Assembly: GCA_902615805.1 (NCBI GenBank)
Contig: CACMQH010000001.1
Location: 93,222-157,221, forward strand
Source: Rhodospirillaceae bacterium
GTDB lineage: Bacteria; Pseudomonadota; Alphaproteobacteria; TMED109
DNA length: 64,000 nt
Reading direction: 5' to 3'
Shown here: one piece after another, positions 1-10,184 of the stretch
How the letters are laid out: every line of letters begins with the position of its first letter
Numbering within the stretch: position 1 is the first letter of the stretch
Notes under the pieces: model-generated
What the model was told of the DNA's origin: nothing
The model's database searches: none
Seen by the model: the letters and a program-made list of their open reading frames with translations, nothing else
Program-made: the position numbers and the translations under genes

Positions 1-1
1 G

Positions 2-745
2 CCTAATGTTAATAGGGATGCATATAAAGAGTATAAAAATGGTCACATAGAAAATGCTTTATTTTTTGATATTGATAGGATTTGTGATAAAAAAACCTAT
101 TTACCTCATATGCTGCCATCAGTTAAAAAATTTGAAAAAGAGATTAGTAAACTAGGAATAAATAAAAAAGATATTATTATAATATATTGCAAGGAGGGGA
201 TTTTAAGCTCTCCTAGAGTTTGGTGGTCTTTTTATCTATATGGGCATAAAGAAGTATATGTATTGGACGGGGGACTAAAGGCTTGGAGATTAGCAGGTGG
301 CAAACTTACGGCCAAAAAAACAAAAATTAAAAAATCTTACTATAAGTGTAATATAATAAAAGATAAAATTATATATTATTATAAACTAAATGCATTTTTA
401 AAGAAGGATAAACCTAACTTAGTTGTTATTGATGCGAGACCTGAATCAAGATTTTTAAAAATTGAACCTGAGCCAAGAAAAAATATTGGTAAAGGTAATA
501 TTCCAAAAAGTATAAATCATCCCTCTACTTTGTTTGATAGAAAAGGGTTTCTGAAAACAAAAACTGAAATTAAAAAACTTTTTTCAAAAATTAAAAAAAA
601 CAAACATATTGTTTGCAGTTGTGGATCTGGAGTAGCAGCTTGTAATATTGCTATGTCTTTAAATTATATTGGCAATAAAAATTGGTCAGTCTATGATGGC
701 TCATGGACTGAATGGTATCTAAATAAAAAAAACTATTCTTTATAA
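2..745 (+). CDS. sseA: 3-mercaptopyruvate/thiosulfate sulfurtransferase (tandem rhodanese), 5' end cut by window edge
   Basis: The frame is open upstream of the listed ATG to base 2 (PNVNRDAYKEYKNGHIENALFFDIDRICD...YLPHMLP, typical N-terminal rhodanese domain). Active-site-like CGSGVAA near the C-terminus. Confidence 0.85.
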   Translation, partial: PNVNRDAYKEYKNGHIENALFFDIDRICDKKTYLPHMLPSVKKFEKEISKLGINKKDIIIIYCKEGILSSPRVWWSFYLYGHKEVYVLDGGLKAWRLAGGKLTAKKTKIKKSYYKCNIIKDKIIYYYKLNAFLKKDKPNLVVIDARPESRFLKIEPEPRKNIGKGNIPKSINHPSTLFDRKGFLKTKTEIKKLFSKIKKNKHIVCSCGSGVAACNIAMSLNYIGNKNWSVYDGSWTEWYLNKKNYSL

Positions 746-1974
746 TTATAATTTATCTTTTTCTCACTACTAGCCACAACACACGATATTGCAGCATCCC
801 CTGTAACATTTACCGCTGTTCTTGTCATATCTAATAATCTGTCAATACCTATTATTAAAGCAATACCTTCAGATGGAAGGCCTACTTGGTTTAATACCAT
901 TGCAAGCATAATTAAACCAACTCCTGGTACTCCTGCGGTTCCTATAGAAGCCATAGTAGCTACCATTATTACAGAAATAAAGTCTGAGATTTCTAAATTA
1001 ATTCCGTAAGCATTGGCTATAAATATAGTTGCCACTCCTTGCATAATTGCTGTTCCATCCATATTTATGGTAGCGCCTAAAGGAACTGAAAATGAGGCTA
1101 CAGACTTTTCAACTTTTAGCTCTTCTTCAACCGTTTTTAGAGTAATAGGAATAGTGGCCGCACTACTTGCAGTAGAAAATGCAAATAAAATAGCGTTTTT
1201 CATTTTAGAGTAAAAATAAACTAACTTTACTTTAGTTAGTAAGAATAGTAATGATCCATATGTTAAAAAAAAGTGAATAATTAAAACAAGTAAAACTGTA
1301 AAAAAATAAGAAGCCAGTTCTAATATTGTCGAAAAGCCCTGAGTCATAAAAGTTTTTAAAATTAAAAAAAATACTCCAAATGGAGCAAAAAACATTATTA
1401 TATCTATCATTTTTAAAAATAAATCATTAAGAGATGTAAAAACAGCTTTTAGTTTTACCTTTTGACTAATTTGCATCTTTGTAATAGTAATTCCCACAAT
1501 AATAGCAAAAACTATAATTTGAAGCATATTACCTTCAGAGAAAGCTTTAACTGGGTTTTTTGGTATTAAATTTTCTATTACGGAAGTAATAGGTGGAGGA
1601 GAATTTATTTTAAAATCTTTTTCCAAAACAAAATTAGCATTTTCTCCTGGATTTATTATGCTTGCTAAAATTAAGGCAAAAGAAATAGCAATAAAAGTAG
1701 TGAATAAATATAAAAAGATTGATTTACCACCTATCCTGCCTAATGAGGTGGTATCATCAAGGTTTGTAACACCACTAACTATAGAGAAAAAAACAACCGG
1801 AACTATTAGCATTTTTAAGGCTGAAATAAATAAAACCCCTATTACATCTATTGGATCTAATAAAAATTGGCTTGCTTCAGGTATAAGGTTATTAAATAAG
1901 CTACCAATAACTATACCTAAAACTAATGACAAGAAAATTTTATTAGTAAGTGTCATATATTTAATATAAAACAA
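733..1974 (-). CDS. dicarboxylate/amino acid:cation symporter (DAACS family)
   Basis: Hydrophobic 413 aa protein with family motifs (AFSTASSAATIPITL, GATINMDGTA, GVPGVGLIMLAMVL). True start may be the internal MTLTNK. Confidence 0.88.
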   Translation of the reverse strand: MFYIKYMTLTNKIFLSLVLGIVIGSLFNNLIPEASQFLLDPIDVIGVLFISALKMLIVPVVFFSIVSGVTNLDDTTSLGRIGGKSIFLYLFTTFIAISFALILASIINPGENANFVLEKDFKINSPPPITSVIENLIPKNPVKAFSEGNMLQIIVFAIIVGITITKMQISQKVKLKAVFTSLNDLFLKMIDIIMFFAPFGVFFLILKTFMTQGFSTILELASYFFTVLLVLIIHFFLTYGSLLFLLTKVKLVYFYSKMKNAILFAFSTASSAATIPITLKTVEEELKVEKSVASFSVPLGATINMDGTAIMQGVATIFIANAYGINLEISDFISVIMVATMASIGTAGVPGVGLIMLAMVLNQVGLPSEGIALIIGIDRLLDMTRTAVNVTGDAAISCVVASSEKKINYNYKE

Positions 1975-1982
1975 ATGTAATT

Positions 1983-2414
1983 ATGATGCACTTTAAATCT
2001 ATATATTTAATTTTTAATTTCTTCCTAGTTTCATTTTATACATTTTCAAATGAAAAGATTGAAGTAAATATTTATAGTAAAAATATTACATTCAATGTTG
2101 AAGTAGCAAAAACTATAGAAGAAAGAAGAATTGGACTTATGTATAGAAAAAAACTATTAAATAACGAAGGAATGTTATTTATCTTTCCACGTGAAAAGAT
2201 AATTCAATTATGGATGAAAAATACTTATATTCCTCTAGATGTAATTTTTATTTCAGAAAATAAAGTAATTGTAGATATAAAAAAAAATATGGAAAAACTA
2301 TCAGAAACTATTGTAAAGTCTAAAGTAAAGTCAAGATATGCTTTAGAATTTAATGCCGGATTAATTAATAAACTAGATATAGAAATAGGAGATAAAGTAT
2401 TATTCAATGAGTAA
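1983..2414 (+). CDS. DUF192 family exported protein
   Basis: N-terminal signal-like segment, then VEVAKTIEERRIGLMYRKKL...GMLFIFP...IQLWMKNTYIPLDVIFI, typical of DUF192. Confidence 0.85.
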   Translation: MMHFKSIYLIFNFFLVSFYTFSNEKIEVNIYSKNITFNVEVAKTIEERRIGLMYRKKLLNNEGMLFIFPREKIIQLWMKNTYIPLDVIFISENKVIVDIKKNMEKLSETIVKSKVKSRYALEFNAGLINKLDIEIGDKVLFNE

Positions 2415-2766
2415 AGATTTATCAAGGTTTTTAAAAATTAAAATTGAAGTTCATGATAATTTCAATATCGGTCCAGGTAAAATAGCATTAATGGAATCAA
2501 TAATTTCTTGTGGCTCTATTTCTTCTGCAGCAAAAAAAATGGGAATGTCTTATAGAAAAGCTTGGAAGCTAGTAAATGAAATTAATAATGCTTCTAATTC
2601 AAAAATTATACTTACGAATACTGGGGGCAAAGGAACTGGAGGCACTAAAGTTTCTCCTGATGGTATATCTTTTATTAAAGCTTTTAGAAATATTGAAAAA
2701 AAAGTTTTTAAAGAAGCTATAAATCAGCAAAAATATATAAAGAAAATATTTTCTAAAAATAAATAG
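2407..2766 (+). CDS. ModE N-terminal-domain-like winged-helix regulator (stand-alone HTH)
   Basis: GPGKIALMESIISCGSISSAAKKMGMSYRKAWKLVNEIN...GGKGTGGTKVSPDG matches the ModE/LysR-type HTH. At 119 aa it has no room for Mop domains. Confidence 0.82.
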   Translation: MSKDLSRFLKIKIEVHDNFNIGPGKIALMESIISCGSISSAAKKMGMSYRKAWKLVNEINNASNSKIILTNTGGKGTGGTKVSPDGISFIKAFRNIEKKVFKEAINQQKYIKKIFSKNK

Positions 2767-2773
2767 GAGTAAT

Positions 2774-3511
2774 ATGCTTAAAAATAATTATAAAACGGCA
2801 TTAGTTACAGGAGCTTCTAGCGGAATAGGAGAAGAAACTGTAAAGTTATTAGTAAAAAATAATATAAAAGTTTATGCTGTAGCCAGAAGAAAAAATAAAC
2901 TTACTAAATTAGAAAAAACAACGGGTTGTATACCAATAGTAATGGATATCAGAGATAGAAGTGCTCTAGAAAAATTAAAAAAACTTAAAATTGATATACT
3001 TATTAATAATGCTGGGCTAGGCAGAGGTTTTACAGAAATTTTTAATACAAAAGCTAAAGATATAGATACAACGATAGATACTAATGTAAATGCATTTTTG
3101 CAACTTTTAAGATGTATTACCCCCTATATGGTAAAAAATAAAAAAGGACATATCATTAATATAGGTTCGATAGCTGGACTTTACCCTTTATCTAGCTCTG
3201 TTTATGGTGGTTCTAAAGGAGCTGTACATCTAATTAATCAAAACTTAAGAATAGAACTATCAGGTACAGGGGTGAGATGTACTGAAATAAATCCAGGAAG
3301 AGTAGCTACAGAATTTTTTAAAGTAGCTATTGATAATCTTAAAGACAGAAAAAAAATGACAACAGGATTAACAGTTTTGCAAGCTACCGATATAGCTGAA
3401 TGTATTTTATTTGCAATAAAAGCTCCAGCTCATGTCAATGTATCAATGATTGAAGTAACACCTACAGAGCAGTCTCCCGGAGGAGTTATAATTAAAAAAA
3501 TAGAAAATTAA
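2774..3511 (+). CDS. SDR family NAD(P)-dependent oxidoreductase (YdfG-like)
   Basis: TGASSGIG cofactor motif, NNAG, and YGGSK catalytic motif. Confidence 0.9.
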   Translation: MLKNNYKTALVTGASSGIGEETVKLLVKNNIKVYAVARRKNKLTKLEKTTGCIPIVMDIRDRSALEKLKKLKIDILINNAGLGRGFTEIFNTKAKDIDTTIDTNVNAFLQLLRCITPYMVKNKKGHIINIGSIAGLYPLSSSVYGGSKGAVHLINQNLRIELSGTGVRCTEINPGRVATEFFKVAIDNLKDRKKMTTGLTVLQATDIAECILFAIKAPAHVNVSMIEVTPTEQSPGGVIIKKIEN

Positions 3512-3615
3512 TTGAAAATATTTATTAAAAGATATATCGATAATCCTGAAACTATTAACGTAATAATCGATACTACTGTTACACTTCCATAATTTTTATT
3601 ATCTTCTTTACTCAT
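3508..3615 (-). CDS. 35-aa putative single-pass membrane protein
   Basis: Own translation: MSKEDNKNYGSVTVVSIITLIVSGLSIYLLINIFN. ATG lies 7 nt beyond the upstream lipoprotein stop, same strand. Below the ORF-track cutoff. Confidence 0.5.
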   Translation of the reverse strand: MSKEDNKNYGSVTVVSIITLIVSGLSIYLLINIFN

Positions 3616-3622
3616 TTTTCAC

Positions 3623-4057
3623 CTATTGTTTTTTGGGAGACATATTAACTGCGCACAAAGTTTTACCGTATGAATTAGTAATTTGAATAGTAACAACTCT
3701 ATTTTCCTTTTCATAAGAAAGAACACTGCTAGTAGACCTAACATTAGTAATTTCCTTCCAGTTGAGATTTGGCATTTCATACCTAAAAAAATCAAAAGTT
3801 TCAGCATGGCTTAGGTTTGGCATTAATGAAAGTCTACCAAACCATTCATCATCACTACCAAAAATAACTGTGTTGTTCATATCCATAACTGAGCCATCTG
3901 GTATTGGTATGTCTTTAAATTTAGCAAAACTTAATTGTTCTGCAGGTAATCCCTCAGTACCTGAGACTCCCGTGCTTAACATAGGAACTCCTGTTCTATT
4001 ACAAGAAGTTAATATTAAAGTTGTTAGTACTAATAAACTAAAATATATTTTGTTCAT
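3623..4057 (-). CDS. putative lipoprotein
   Basis: Signal peptide with lipobox (LILTSC); soluble 120-aa remainder (IPIPDGSVMDMNNTVIFGSDDEWFGRLSL...). Confidence 0.75.
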   Translation of the reverse strand: MNKIYFSLLVLTTLILTSCNRTGVPMLSTGVSGTEGLPAEQLSFAKFKDIPIPDGSVMDMNNTVIFGSDDEWFGRLSLMPNLSHAETFDFFRYEMPNLNWKEITNVRSTSSVLSYEKENRVVTIQITNSYGKTLCAVNMSPKKQ

Positions 4058-4101
4058 ACTTAAAAATTATCACATACTTAGTAAAAATTCTATAACCAAA
4101 T

Positions 4102-4178
4102 TGGCGTCCTCGATAGGATTCGAACCTATGACCCTCTGCTTAGAAGGCAGATGCTCTATCCAGCTGAGCTACGAGGAC
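4102..4178 (-). tRNA. tRNA-Arg (anticodon TCT), CCA encoded
   Basis: Reverse complement GTCCTCGTAGCTCAGCTGGATAGAGCATCTGCCTTCTAAGCAGAGGGTCATAGGTTCGAATCCTATCGAGGACGCCA folds as a cloverleaf; anticodon loop CTTCTAA. Confidence 0.96.
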
Positions 4179-4237
4179 ACTTAAAAAAAATATAAACTAA
4201 TTAAAAAAAAATAAAAAGCATAAACTTATTGTAGTAT

Positions 4238-4642
4238 TTATTTTTTATAAACAGTTTCTATAGCACCACCTTTTTTAAGCCATTCATTAAATCCTCCTTC
4301 TAAATGGACTACTGGACTTAGTCCCATTTCCATTGCTGCTTTTGCAGCTAAGGCTGATCTCCAAGCACTTGCACAATAAAAAATATAAGTTTTATCCTGG
4401 TTAAAAAATTCTTTATGATATGGGCTATCTGGATCTATCCAAAACTCTAGCATTCCTCTAGGGCAAGAAAATGCACCCGGTATTTTACCTTCTTTTAATA
4501 TCTCTCTGTAATCTCTTAAATCTACAAACACAAAATTTTTATTTTTTTGTACTGATATACATTTTTCAACACTTACAGTTGTAACTATTCGATTGGCATC
4601 ACTCAGTAAATCTTTAATGCCTTTACTAATTTTTTGACTCAA
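4238..4642 (-). CDS. rhodanese-like domain protein
   Basis: FVDLRDYREILKEGKIPGAFSCPRGMLEFW...YIFYCASAWRSALAAKAAMEMG...GGFNEW. Confidence 0.88.
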   Translation of the reverse strand: MSQKISKGIKDLLSDANRIVTTVSVEKCISVQKNKNFVFVDLRDYREILKEGKIPGAFSCPRGMLEFWIDPDSPYHKEFFNQDKTYIFYCASAWRSALAAKAAMEMGLSPVVHLEGGFNEWLKKGGAIETVYKK

Positions 4643-4657
4643 CTTAATTTTCCTTAA

Positions 4658-4957
4658 CTAAATATCAGTCCTAATCCTTTTAAATTTAAAATTATCAGCA
4701 TAACTTTTATTGCTAATTTCTTTGTTTAATTCTCTTAATATTTCAAATGCTAATTTATTTTTTTTAGCATATGAAACTGCTTCTTCTTTATTTAAAAATT
4801 TCATTTTTTTCGTTAAATTAGTCTCAGTTGTTTTCCACCCTGTTAACAAATCAGTTTTATAACCTTTTTCATTTATATGTTCTAAAATCCAAAAATCTTT
4901 ATGTAGCTTTCCTGACTGCGTAGGTGATTTTTTATTTTTATAAATAATGTATTTCAT
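4658..4957 (-). CDS. ETC complex I subunit, NDUFS4-like accessory subunit
   Basis: [28 protein letters not shown]...[10 protein letters not shown]...[14 protein letters not shown]. The listed start (5047) runs through tRNA-Pro, so the start was moved to the ATG at 4957. Confidence 0.85.
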   Translation of the reverse strand: MKYIIYKNKKSPTQSGKLHKDFWILEHINEKGYKTDLLTGWKTTETNLTKKMKFLNKEEAVSYAKKNKLAFEILRELNKEISNKSYADNFKFKRIRTDI

Positions 4958-4964
4958 ATCAATA

Positions 4965-5045
<81 letters not shown>

Positions 5046-5068
5046 ATTTATTTTTACTATAAATTTAG

Positions 5069-6472
5069 CTATAGCACAATAGGTATGTTATCAAATTTAT
5101 CAGCGTTATAAATTAAATGTATATATATTGAAGCTGCATAACCTATAGCAATCACAGGTGTCCACTTTAAGTGTCCAAAAAATGTGTAATTACCTTTAGA
5201 TTGTCCCATTAAAGCAACGCCAGCCGCAGAACCAATAGATAACATACTCCCACCTACACCGGCAGTTAATGTTGCAAGAAGCCATTGCCCCTCATCCATT
5301 CCAGGAAACATTGTCAAAACTGCATACATAACTGGGATGTTATCTACTATTGCTGAAAGAATTCCTACTAATACATTTGCAATAGTTGGACCTAAATCTA
5401 TATAAGTTACTTCTGCTGTATAAGCAAGATATCCAAATGCAGATAACCCTCCAACGCACATTAAAACTCCATAAAAAAATAAAAGCGTATCCCATTCAGC
5501 TTTACCCACTTGAGTAAAAATATCGAATTTAGTCTTTCCAGTATTATCAGTTTTCTTTAGATAAAACCCAAAAAGAGATAATACTCCTAGCCCTGTGATC
5601 ATTCCAAAAGTTGTTGGCATATGGAACTTCTGGTGACTTATTACAGTTAAGGTTATAGTTCCTAAGAAAAGAAAAATAGACACTAATGCACCTTTTTTTA
5701 ATCCTACTTTCTCATCTGATTGTTTAGGACTTTCCTTTGGTATTGCAAAATACATAATTACTGCAGGCACAATATAATTCACTACAGATGGAACAAAAAT
5801 ACTAAAAAAGCCAGTGAAAGGAATAACTCCTTTTTGCCATACCATCAAGGTTGTGATATCTCCAAAAGGAGAAAATGCTCCTCCAGCGTTAGCTGCTACT
5901 ACTATATTAATACAGGCCAAACAAATGAATTTTTTATTACCTTTTGCTACTGCCATAACTACAGCACACATTAATAATGCTGTTGTTAAATTATCTGCGA
6001 TTGGTGATATAAAAAATGAAAGTACACCCGTAATGATAAAAATTTTCCTAAAGTCAAAACCCATATTTACTAACCAGGCCCTTAAGACTTCAAATACATT
6101 TCTTTCAGTCATAGTATTAATAAAAGTCATCGCCACTAATAAGAACATAAATAATTCGGCAAACTCAAGAAAAACGTGTCTAAAAGTAAAGTTTATATCA
6201 TTATAAGGTACTCCATTAGAAGTAGCGGTTATAGCAACTACCATCCATATAATTCCAGAAGCAACTACAACAGGCTTGGACTTTCTTAAATGACTAAACT
6301 CTTCAGTCATTACAAAAAAGTAAGCAATGACAAATGTAACTAACGAGAAAATAGCAGGACCACTTAAAATCATTTTAAGATTTAAAAGCTCGCCACCAGA
6401 GGCTGCAAATGATACAGAAGTTCCCATTGTAGCTAATATTAAAATTGTTATACCACTTATAATTTTATTCAT
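5069..6472 (-). CDS. nhaD: NhaD-type Na+/H+ antiporter
   Basis: [75 protein letters not shown]. Confidence 0.93.
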   Translation of the reverse strand: MNKIISGITILILATMGTSVSFAASGGELLNLKMILSGPAIFSLVTFVIAYFFVMTEEFSHLRKSKPVVVASGIIWMVVAITATSNGVPYNDINFTFRHVFLEFAELFMFLLVAMTFINTMTERNVFEVLRAWLVNMGFDFRKIFIITGVLSFFISPIADNLTTALLMCAVVMAVAKGNKKFICLACINIVVAANAGGAFSPFGDITTLMVWQKGVIPFTGFFSIFVPSVVNYIVPAVIMYFAIPKESPKQSDEKVGLKKGALVSIFLFLGTITLTVISHQKFHMPTTFGMITGLGVLSLFGFYLKKTDNTGKTKFDIFTQVGKAEWDTLLFFYGVLMCVGGLSAFGYLAYTAEVTYIDLGPTIANVLVGILSAIVDNIPVMYAVLTMFPGMDEGQWLLATLTAGVGGSMLSIGSAAGVALMGQSKGNYTFFGHLKWTPVIAIGYAASIYIHLIYNADKFDNIPIVL

Positions 6473-6533
6473 TGTTAATACCTTATTAATATTTTAAAAA
6501 TTTTAATTATATCTCTTTTAAAATAAAAAAAAA

Positions 6534-6554
6534 GGGTAAAGAAAACCTTTACCC
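6534..6554. terminator. bidirectional intrinsic terminator
   Basis: Perfect 8-bp stem GGGTAAAG / CTTTACCC with 5-nt loop, A-rich on one side and T6 on the other; lies between iorB 3' end and nhaD. Confidence 0.85.
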
Positions 6555-6582
6555 TTTTTTAATCTATTATTAAGAAGTTAGA

Positions 6583-8874
6583 TTAAGCTTCTCTCATAGC
6601 ACTCTTGATTTTCTCTGGAGTGATAGGAAGAGATCTAACTCTTGCACCAACTGCATTGTCAATAGCATTTGCTATTGCAGGAGCCACAACAGTAGTCGCA
6701 GGTTCTCCTGTACCAGCTGGATAATGTCCATTTTGAATTAATACAGTTTCAATCTCTGGAACCTGATTTAATCTCATAGGTGTCCAAGTATCGAAATTGC
6801 CTTGCTCAATTGAACCATTTTTCATTGTTAAGTTCTCATAAAGTGCTAGAGAAATACCATAAAGAGCTGAACCCTCTATTTGTTTTCTAACACCATCTGG
6901 GTTAACAGCAGTACCAACATCCATAGAGACAGTTATTTTTTTAACTTCAACCTCTCCTGAATTTGGATCTACCTTAACTTCAGCTACACAAGCAGTCCAA
7001 GTAGGTGAGCCTCTTTCCTGAGATGACACACATGCCATGCCCATACCTTCATTTTTACCTAAAGGCTTCACACCATATCCTGCTCTTCCAGCTGCAACTA
7101 ATAATGCGTTTCTTAATCTGTGAGCACCACCTACTGAATTAGGAGGTGTACCCGCATTTTTACCAGCAGCAGTTAAATGATCAAGTCTGAAAGCAAGAGG
7201 GTCTCTGCCTGCTTTTTTAGCCATCTCATCTAAGTAACTCTCTACAGCCCAGAATGTCCAAGAAGGCGCAACCGCTCTCAAGAAACCTACTGGCAGAGCT
7301 CTGTCTGATAACTCATTATTAATAGATCTAACTTTATGGTTAGGAATATCATACCAATGGTCTGATCCATTTGTAGAAAATTGATCCACTTTACCTTTTT
7401 TATCTACTGAATCAGGCATAAAACCAGGTGCTGCTCTTTTGGTTGACCAACCAGCTACAACGTCATGGTTCATTGCTGTCATTCTTCCAAATTCCTCTCC
7501 ACCTTCAATCACTTGATAAGTAGGAGATCTATGGAAGTCAAACATCATATCCTGTTCTCTACTGAAAATAAGTTTTACTGGTCTACCAACATGTTTACAT
7601 GTTTGTGCAACTAATACGTGTAAATCAGGCTCAGTTCTTCTGCCAAATCCACCACCAGCATAATATTGATGACAAACAATCTTATCTTGCTCAACACCTA
7701 ATGCAGCAGCAGTATTACCTACAGCAAATGTAAAAGATTGATGTCCAGAATGAATATGCATAATGCCATCCTTCTCGTAAGCGACACCATTCATTGGCTC
7801 AAGACAACCATGATAAGCGATTGCTGTTTCATAAACAGCAGTATGCTTATTGGCAGCATTTTTCATACCCTTATCAGTATCTCCTTCAAGCACCCATAAA
7901 AAGCCAGCATTAGGATCTTTTTGAAGTCTAATTGATTCATCTCTAATATCATCAGAAGAAATATTCTTGTTTTCTCCTAAATCCCAATCAATTTTCAATG
8001 CCTTTGCTGCCTTTTCAGCTGCCCAATATGTTTCACCTATTGCTACAACATATCCTGTATTCACTCTAGTAAAACCTTCTTTATTTACGTAAGCACCTAC
8101 ATAACCGTCAATTTTCTTAGCAGCACTTTCATCAACTGCTTTTGGTATAGCACCGTATCTAGTTGGATTTTGAATAGGTATAGCGTAAACCATATTAGGA
8201 ACAAATACATCAATTCCGTATTTTGCTGAACCGTCAAGCTTAGCAGGAAGATCTAAAGGCTGCTTAGATTGACCAACTATAGAATATTCACCAAAACTTT
8301 TAAGCTTAATTGACTTCATTTCTTCTTCACTGAAAGTTCTGTCAATAGTGTTAGAACTTAAAATTTCTTTATAAGAAACTGACTTACTACCATCTGCAGT
8401 ATATACTCTGCTATTTTTTGCATAGCAATTTGCAGGCATAGCTTTCATCATTTTTGAACCAGCTTCAATTAAAGCAATTCTAGCTGATGCACCTATTCTA
8501 GAGTTTCTGTCAAAAGTCCAGTTTACTGACCATGATCCCCCAGTAATGTGCAGACCCCATTTAGCGTGAGACTCAGGATAATTTACTCTTACATCATTCC
8601 AGTCAATTTCTAATTCTTCTGCAACAGCCTGAGCTAAAGCAGTACCTACGTGTTGTCCAATTTCACACTTAGTTACATGTACTGTAGCCTTACCATCAGC
8701 ATCCATTGATAAAAATTGTTGATGATCCCAATTACCTGCTGCTATTGCCTTAGAAGCACTATCCACAGCATTTGGTAAAACTGAATAACCTATTACAAGA
8801 CCCGCACCTGCTGCTGAGCCTACTAATACTTCTCTTCTTGAGAGACCTGAAACTTTTTTAATATGTTTTGTCAT
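6583..8874 (-). CDS. iorB: xanthine dehydrogenase-family molybdopterin-binding subunit (isoquinoline 1-oxidoreductase beta-like)
   Basis: Tat signal SRREVLVGSAAGAGLVIGY; GGGFGRR; PVGFLRAVAPSWTFWAVES; C-terminal GEP...VAPAIANAI. Confidence 0.9.
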   Translation of the reverse strand: MTKHIKKVSGLSRREVLVGSAAGAGLVIGYSVLPNAVDSASKAIAAGNWDHQQFLSMDADGKATVHVTKCEIGQHVGTALAQAVAEELEIDWNDVRVNYPESHAKWGLHITGGSWSVNWTFDRNSRIGASARIALIEAGSKMMKAMPANCYAKNSRVYTADGSKSVSYKEILSSNTIDRTFSEEEMKSIKLKSFGEYSIVGQSKQPLDLPAKLDGSAKYGIDVFVPNMVYAIPIQNPTRYGAIPKAVDESAAKKIDGYVGAYVNKEGFTRVNTGYVVAIGETYWAAEKAAKALKIDWDLGENKNISSDDIRDESIRLQKDPNAGFLWVLEGDTDKGMKNAANKHTAVYETAIAYHGCLEPMNGVAYEKDGIMHIHSGHQSFTFAVGNTAAALGVEQDKIVCHQYYAGGGFGRRTEPDLHVLVAQTCKHVGRPVKLIFSREQDMMFDFHRSPTYQVIEGGEEFGRMTAMNHDVVAGWSTKRAAPGFMPDSVDKKGKVDQFSTNGSDHWYDIPNHKVRSINNELSDRALPVGFLRAVAPSWTFWAVESYLDEMAKKAGRDPLAFRLDHLTAAGKNAGTPPNSVGGAHRLRNALLVAAGRAGYGVKPLGKNEGMGMACVSSQERGSPTWTACVAEVKVDPNSGEVEVKKITVSMDVGTAVNPDGVRKQIEGSALYGISLALYENLTMKNGSIEQGNFDTWTPMRLNQVPEIETVLIQNGHYPAGTGEPATTVVAPAIANAIDNAVGARVRSLPITPEKIKSAMREA

Positions 8875-8876
8875 AA

Positions 8877-9335
8877 TTAAGCTCCTTGCATAATCTCAGA
8901 CGCTCTTTTGATAGCTGTCTTGATTCTGTTATAAGTGATACATCTACAAATGTTACCTTGCTGTGCGTCTACAATTTCCTTTTCAGACGGAGCTGAATTA
9001 GAATTTAAAAAAGCTGCAGCATTCATCATTTGACCAGACTGACAATATCCACACTGAGGCACTTCTATCTCCGCCCATGCTTTTTGCACAGGGTGATGAC
9101 CATTAGCACCTAGTCCTTCAATTGTCGTAATTTGTGTTCCTTCAGCGTCAGAAAGTTCAATCTGACAGGAACGAACTGCTTCACCGTTCATATGAACAGT
9201 ACATGCGCCACATAATCCTAAACCACAACCAAATTTAGTTCCAGTTAGTCTTAAGTGCTCACGTATAACCCATAGTAATTTGGTATCACCTGGTGCGTCA
9301 ACAACCTGGTTACTACCGTTAACTGATAGATTCAT
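8877..9335 (-). CDS. iorA: (2Fe-2S)-binding subunit of the molybdenum hydroxylase
   Basis: CGLGLCGACTVH and CGYCQSGQMM...GNICRC cluster motifs. A GGGAGGAAAT ribosome site precedes the ATG at 9335, so the listed start at 9347 (TTG inside the Shine-Dalgarno region) is unlikely. Confidence 0.93.
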   Translation of the reverse strand: MNLSVNGSNQVVDAPGDTKLLWVIREHLRLTGTKFGCGLGLCGACTVHMNGEAVRSCQIELSDAEGTQITTIEGLGANGHHPVQKAWAEIEVPQCGYCQSGQMMNAAAFLNSNSAPSEKEIVDAQQGNICRCITYNRIKTAIKRASEIMQGA

Positions 9336-9413
9336 ATTTCCTCCCAATGTGAGTGTTAATAATTATATGATACTAAAATAATGCACTTGTAGTTATTCGG
9401 CAACCCTTTTTTT

Positions 9414-10166
9414 TTAAATAGTTCTTCCACCGTCAATTTCTAACATAACTCCAGTAATAAAATCAGCTTCATCAGAACATAAATAAAGAGCTGCGTTTGC
9501 AACATCCCTTGGTTCTGCTAACCTACCTAATGGAACTGTGGATATAAACTTTTTATGATTCTCTTCTGGATTAGAAGAACCAAGAAAGTCTTTTAACATT
9601 GGAGTTTCTCCAGCTACAGGACAAACACCATTTACGCGAATATTAAACTCAGATACTTCTAAGGCTAGTGCCTTAGTCATTGGAATTAAAGCTCCCTTAG
9701 TCGAATTATATATAGTTAGACCTGGTCTTGGTCTTAGTGCTGCTGTAGATACAGTATTTAAAATTACCCCCCCTTTACCTTGCTTCTTAAACAAAGGAAT
9801 TATAGCTTTTGCTCCCAAAAATACTGATTTTACATTAATAGCAAATAATTTATCAAAAAGTTCTTCAGATGTTTCTAACAAGGGTTGGGGTTTCATTCCT
9901 ATGGCAGCATTTTGTACTAATATATTTACATCAGAAAAATGTTCTACTGACTGGTTAATCATATTATCAACATCACTTTTCTTTGAAACATCTACTTTGA
10001 CAGCAAAAGCATTTTTACCGATTGATTCTTCTAACTCTTTAGCTAAGTCATAATTAATATCAGCTATAACAACATTCGCTCCCTCTTTTATAAATTTTTC
10101 AACAATACCCTTTCCAAAACCTGAAGCTCCTCCAGTAACTATTGCTGTTTTGTTATTTAAACGCAT
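9414..10166 (-). CDS. SDR family oxidoreductase (glucose 1-dehydrogenase-like)
   Basis: TGGASGFGKGI, NAAIG, YNSTKGAL, C-terminal GVMLEIDGGRTI. Confidence 0.9.
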   Translation of the reverse strand: MRLNNKTAIVTGGASGFGKGIVEKFIKEGANVVIADINYDLAKELEESIGKNAFAVKVDVSKKSDVDNMINQSVEHFSDVNILVQNAAIGMKPQPLLETSEELFDKLFAINVKSVFLGAKAIIPLFKKQGKGGVILNTVSTAALRPRPGLTIYNSTKGALIPMTKALALEVSEFNIRVNGVCPVAGETPMLKDFLGSSNPEENHKKFISTVPLGRLAEPRDVANAALYLCSDEADFITGVMLEIDGGRTI

Positions 10167-10184
10167 AAAACTCCCTTTACATAA

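Noticed and set aside
1013-1969. Plus-strand ORFs 1013..1213 and 1658..1969
   Set aside because: Shadow ORFs antisense to the well-supported DAACS symporter; no protein-family character.
3762-4184. 140-aa plus-strand ORF ending SSIGFEPMTLCLEGRCSIQLSYEDT
   Set aside because: It is antisense to the lipoprotein gene and then reads the complement of tRNA-Arg; the C-terminus is a known kind of tRNA-derived translation artefact.
5720-6206. Plus-strand ORFs 5720..5974 and 5814..6206
   Set aside because: Antisense to nhaD; composition reflects the complement of hydrophobic codons.
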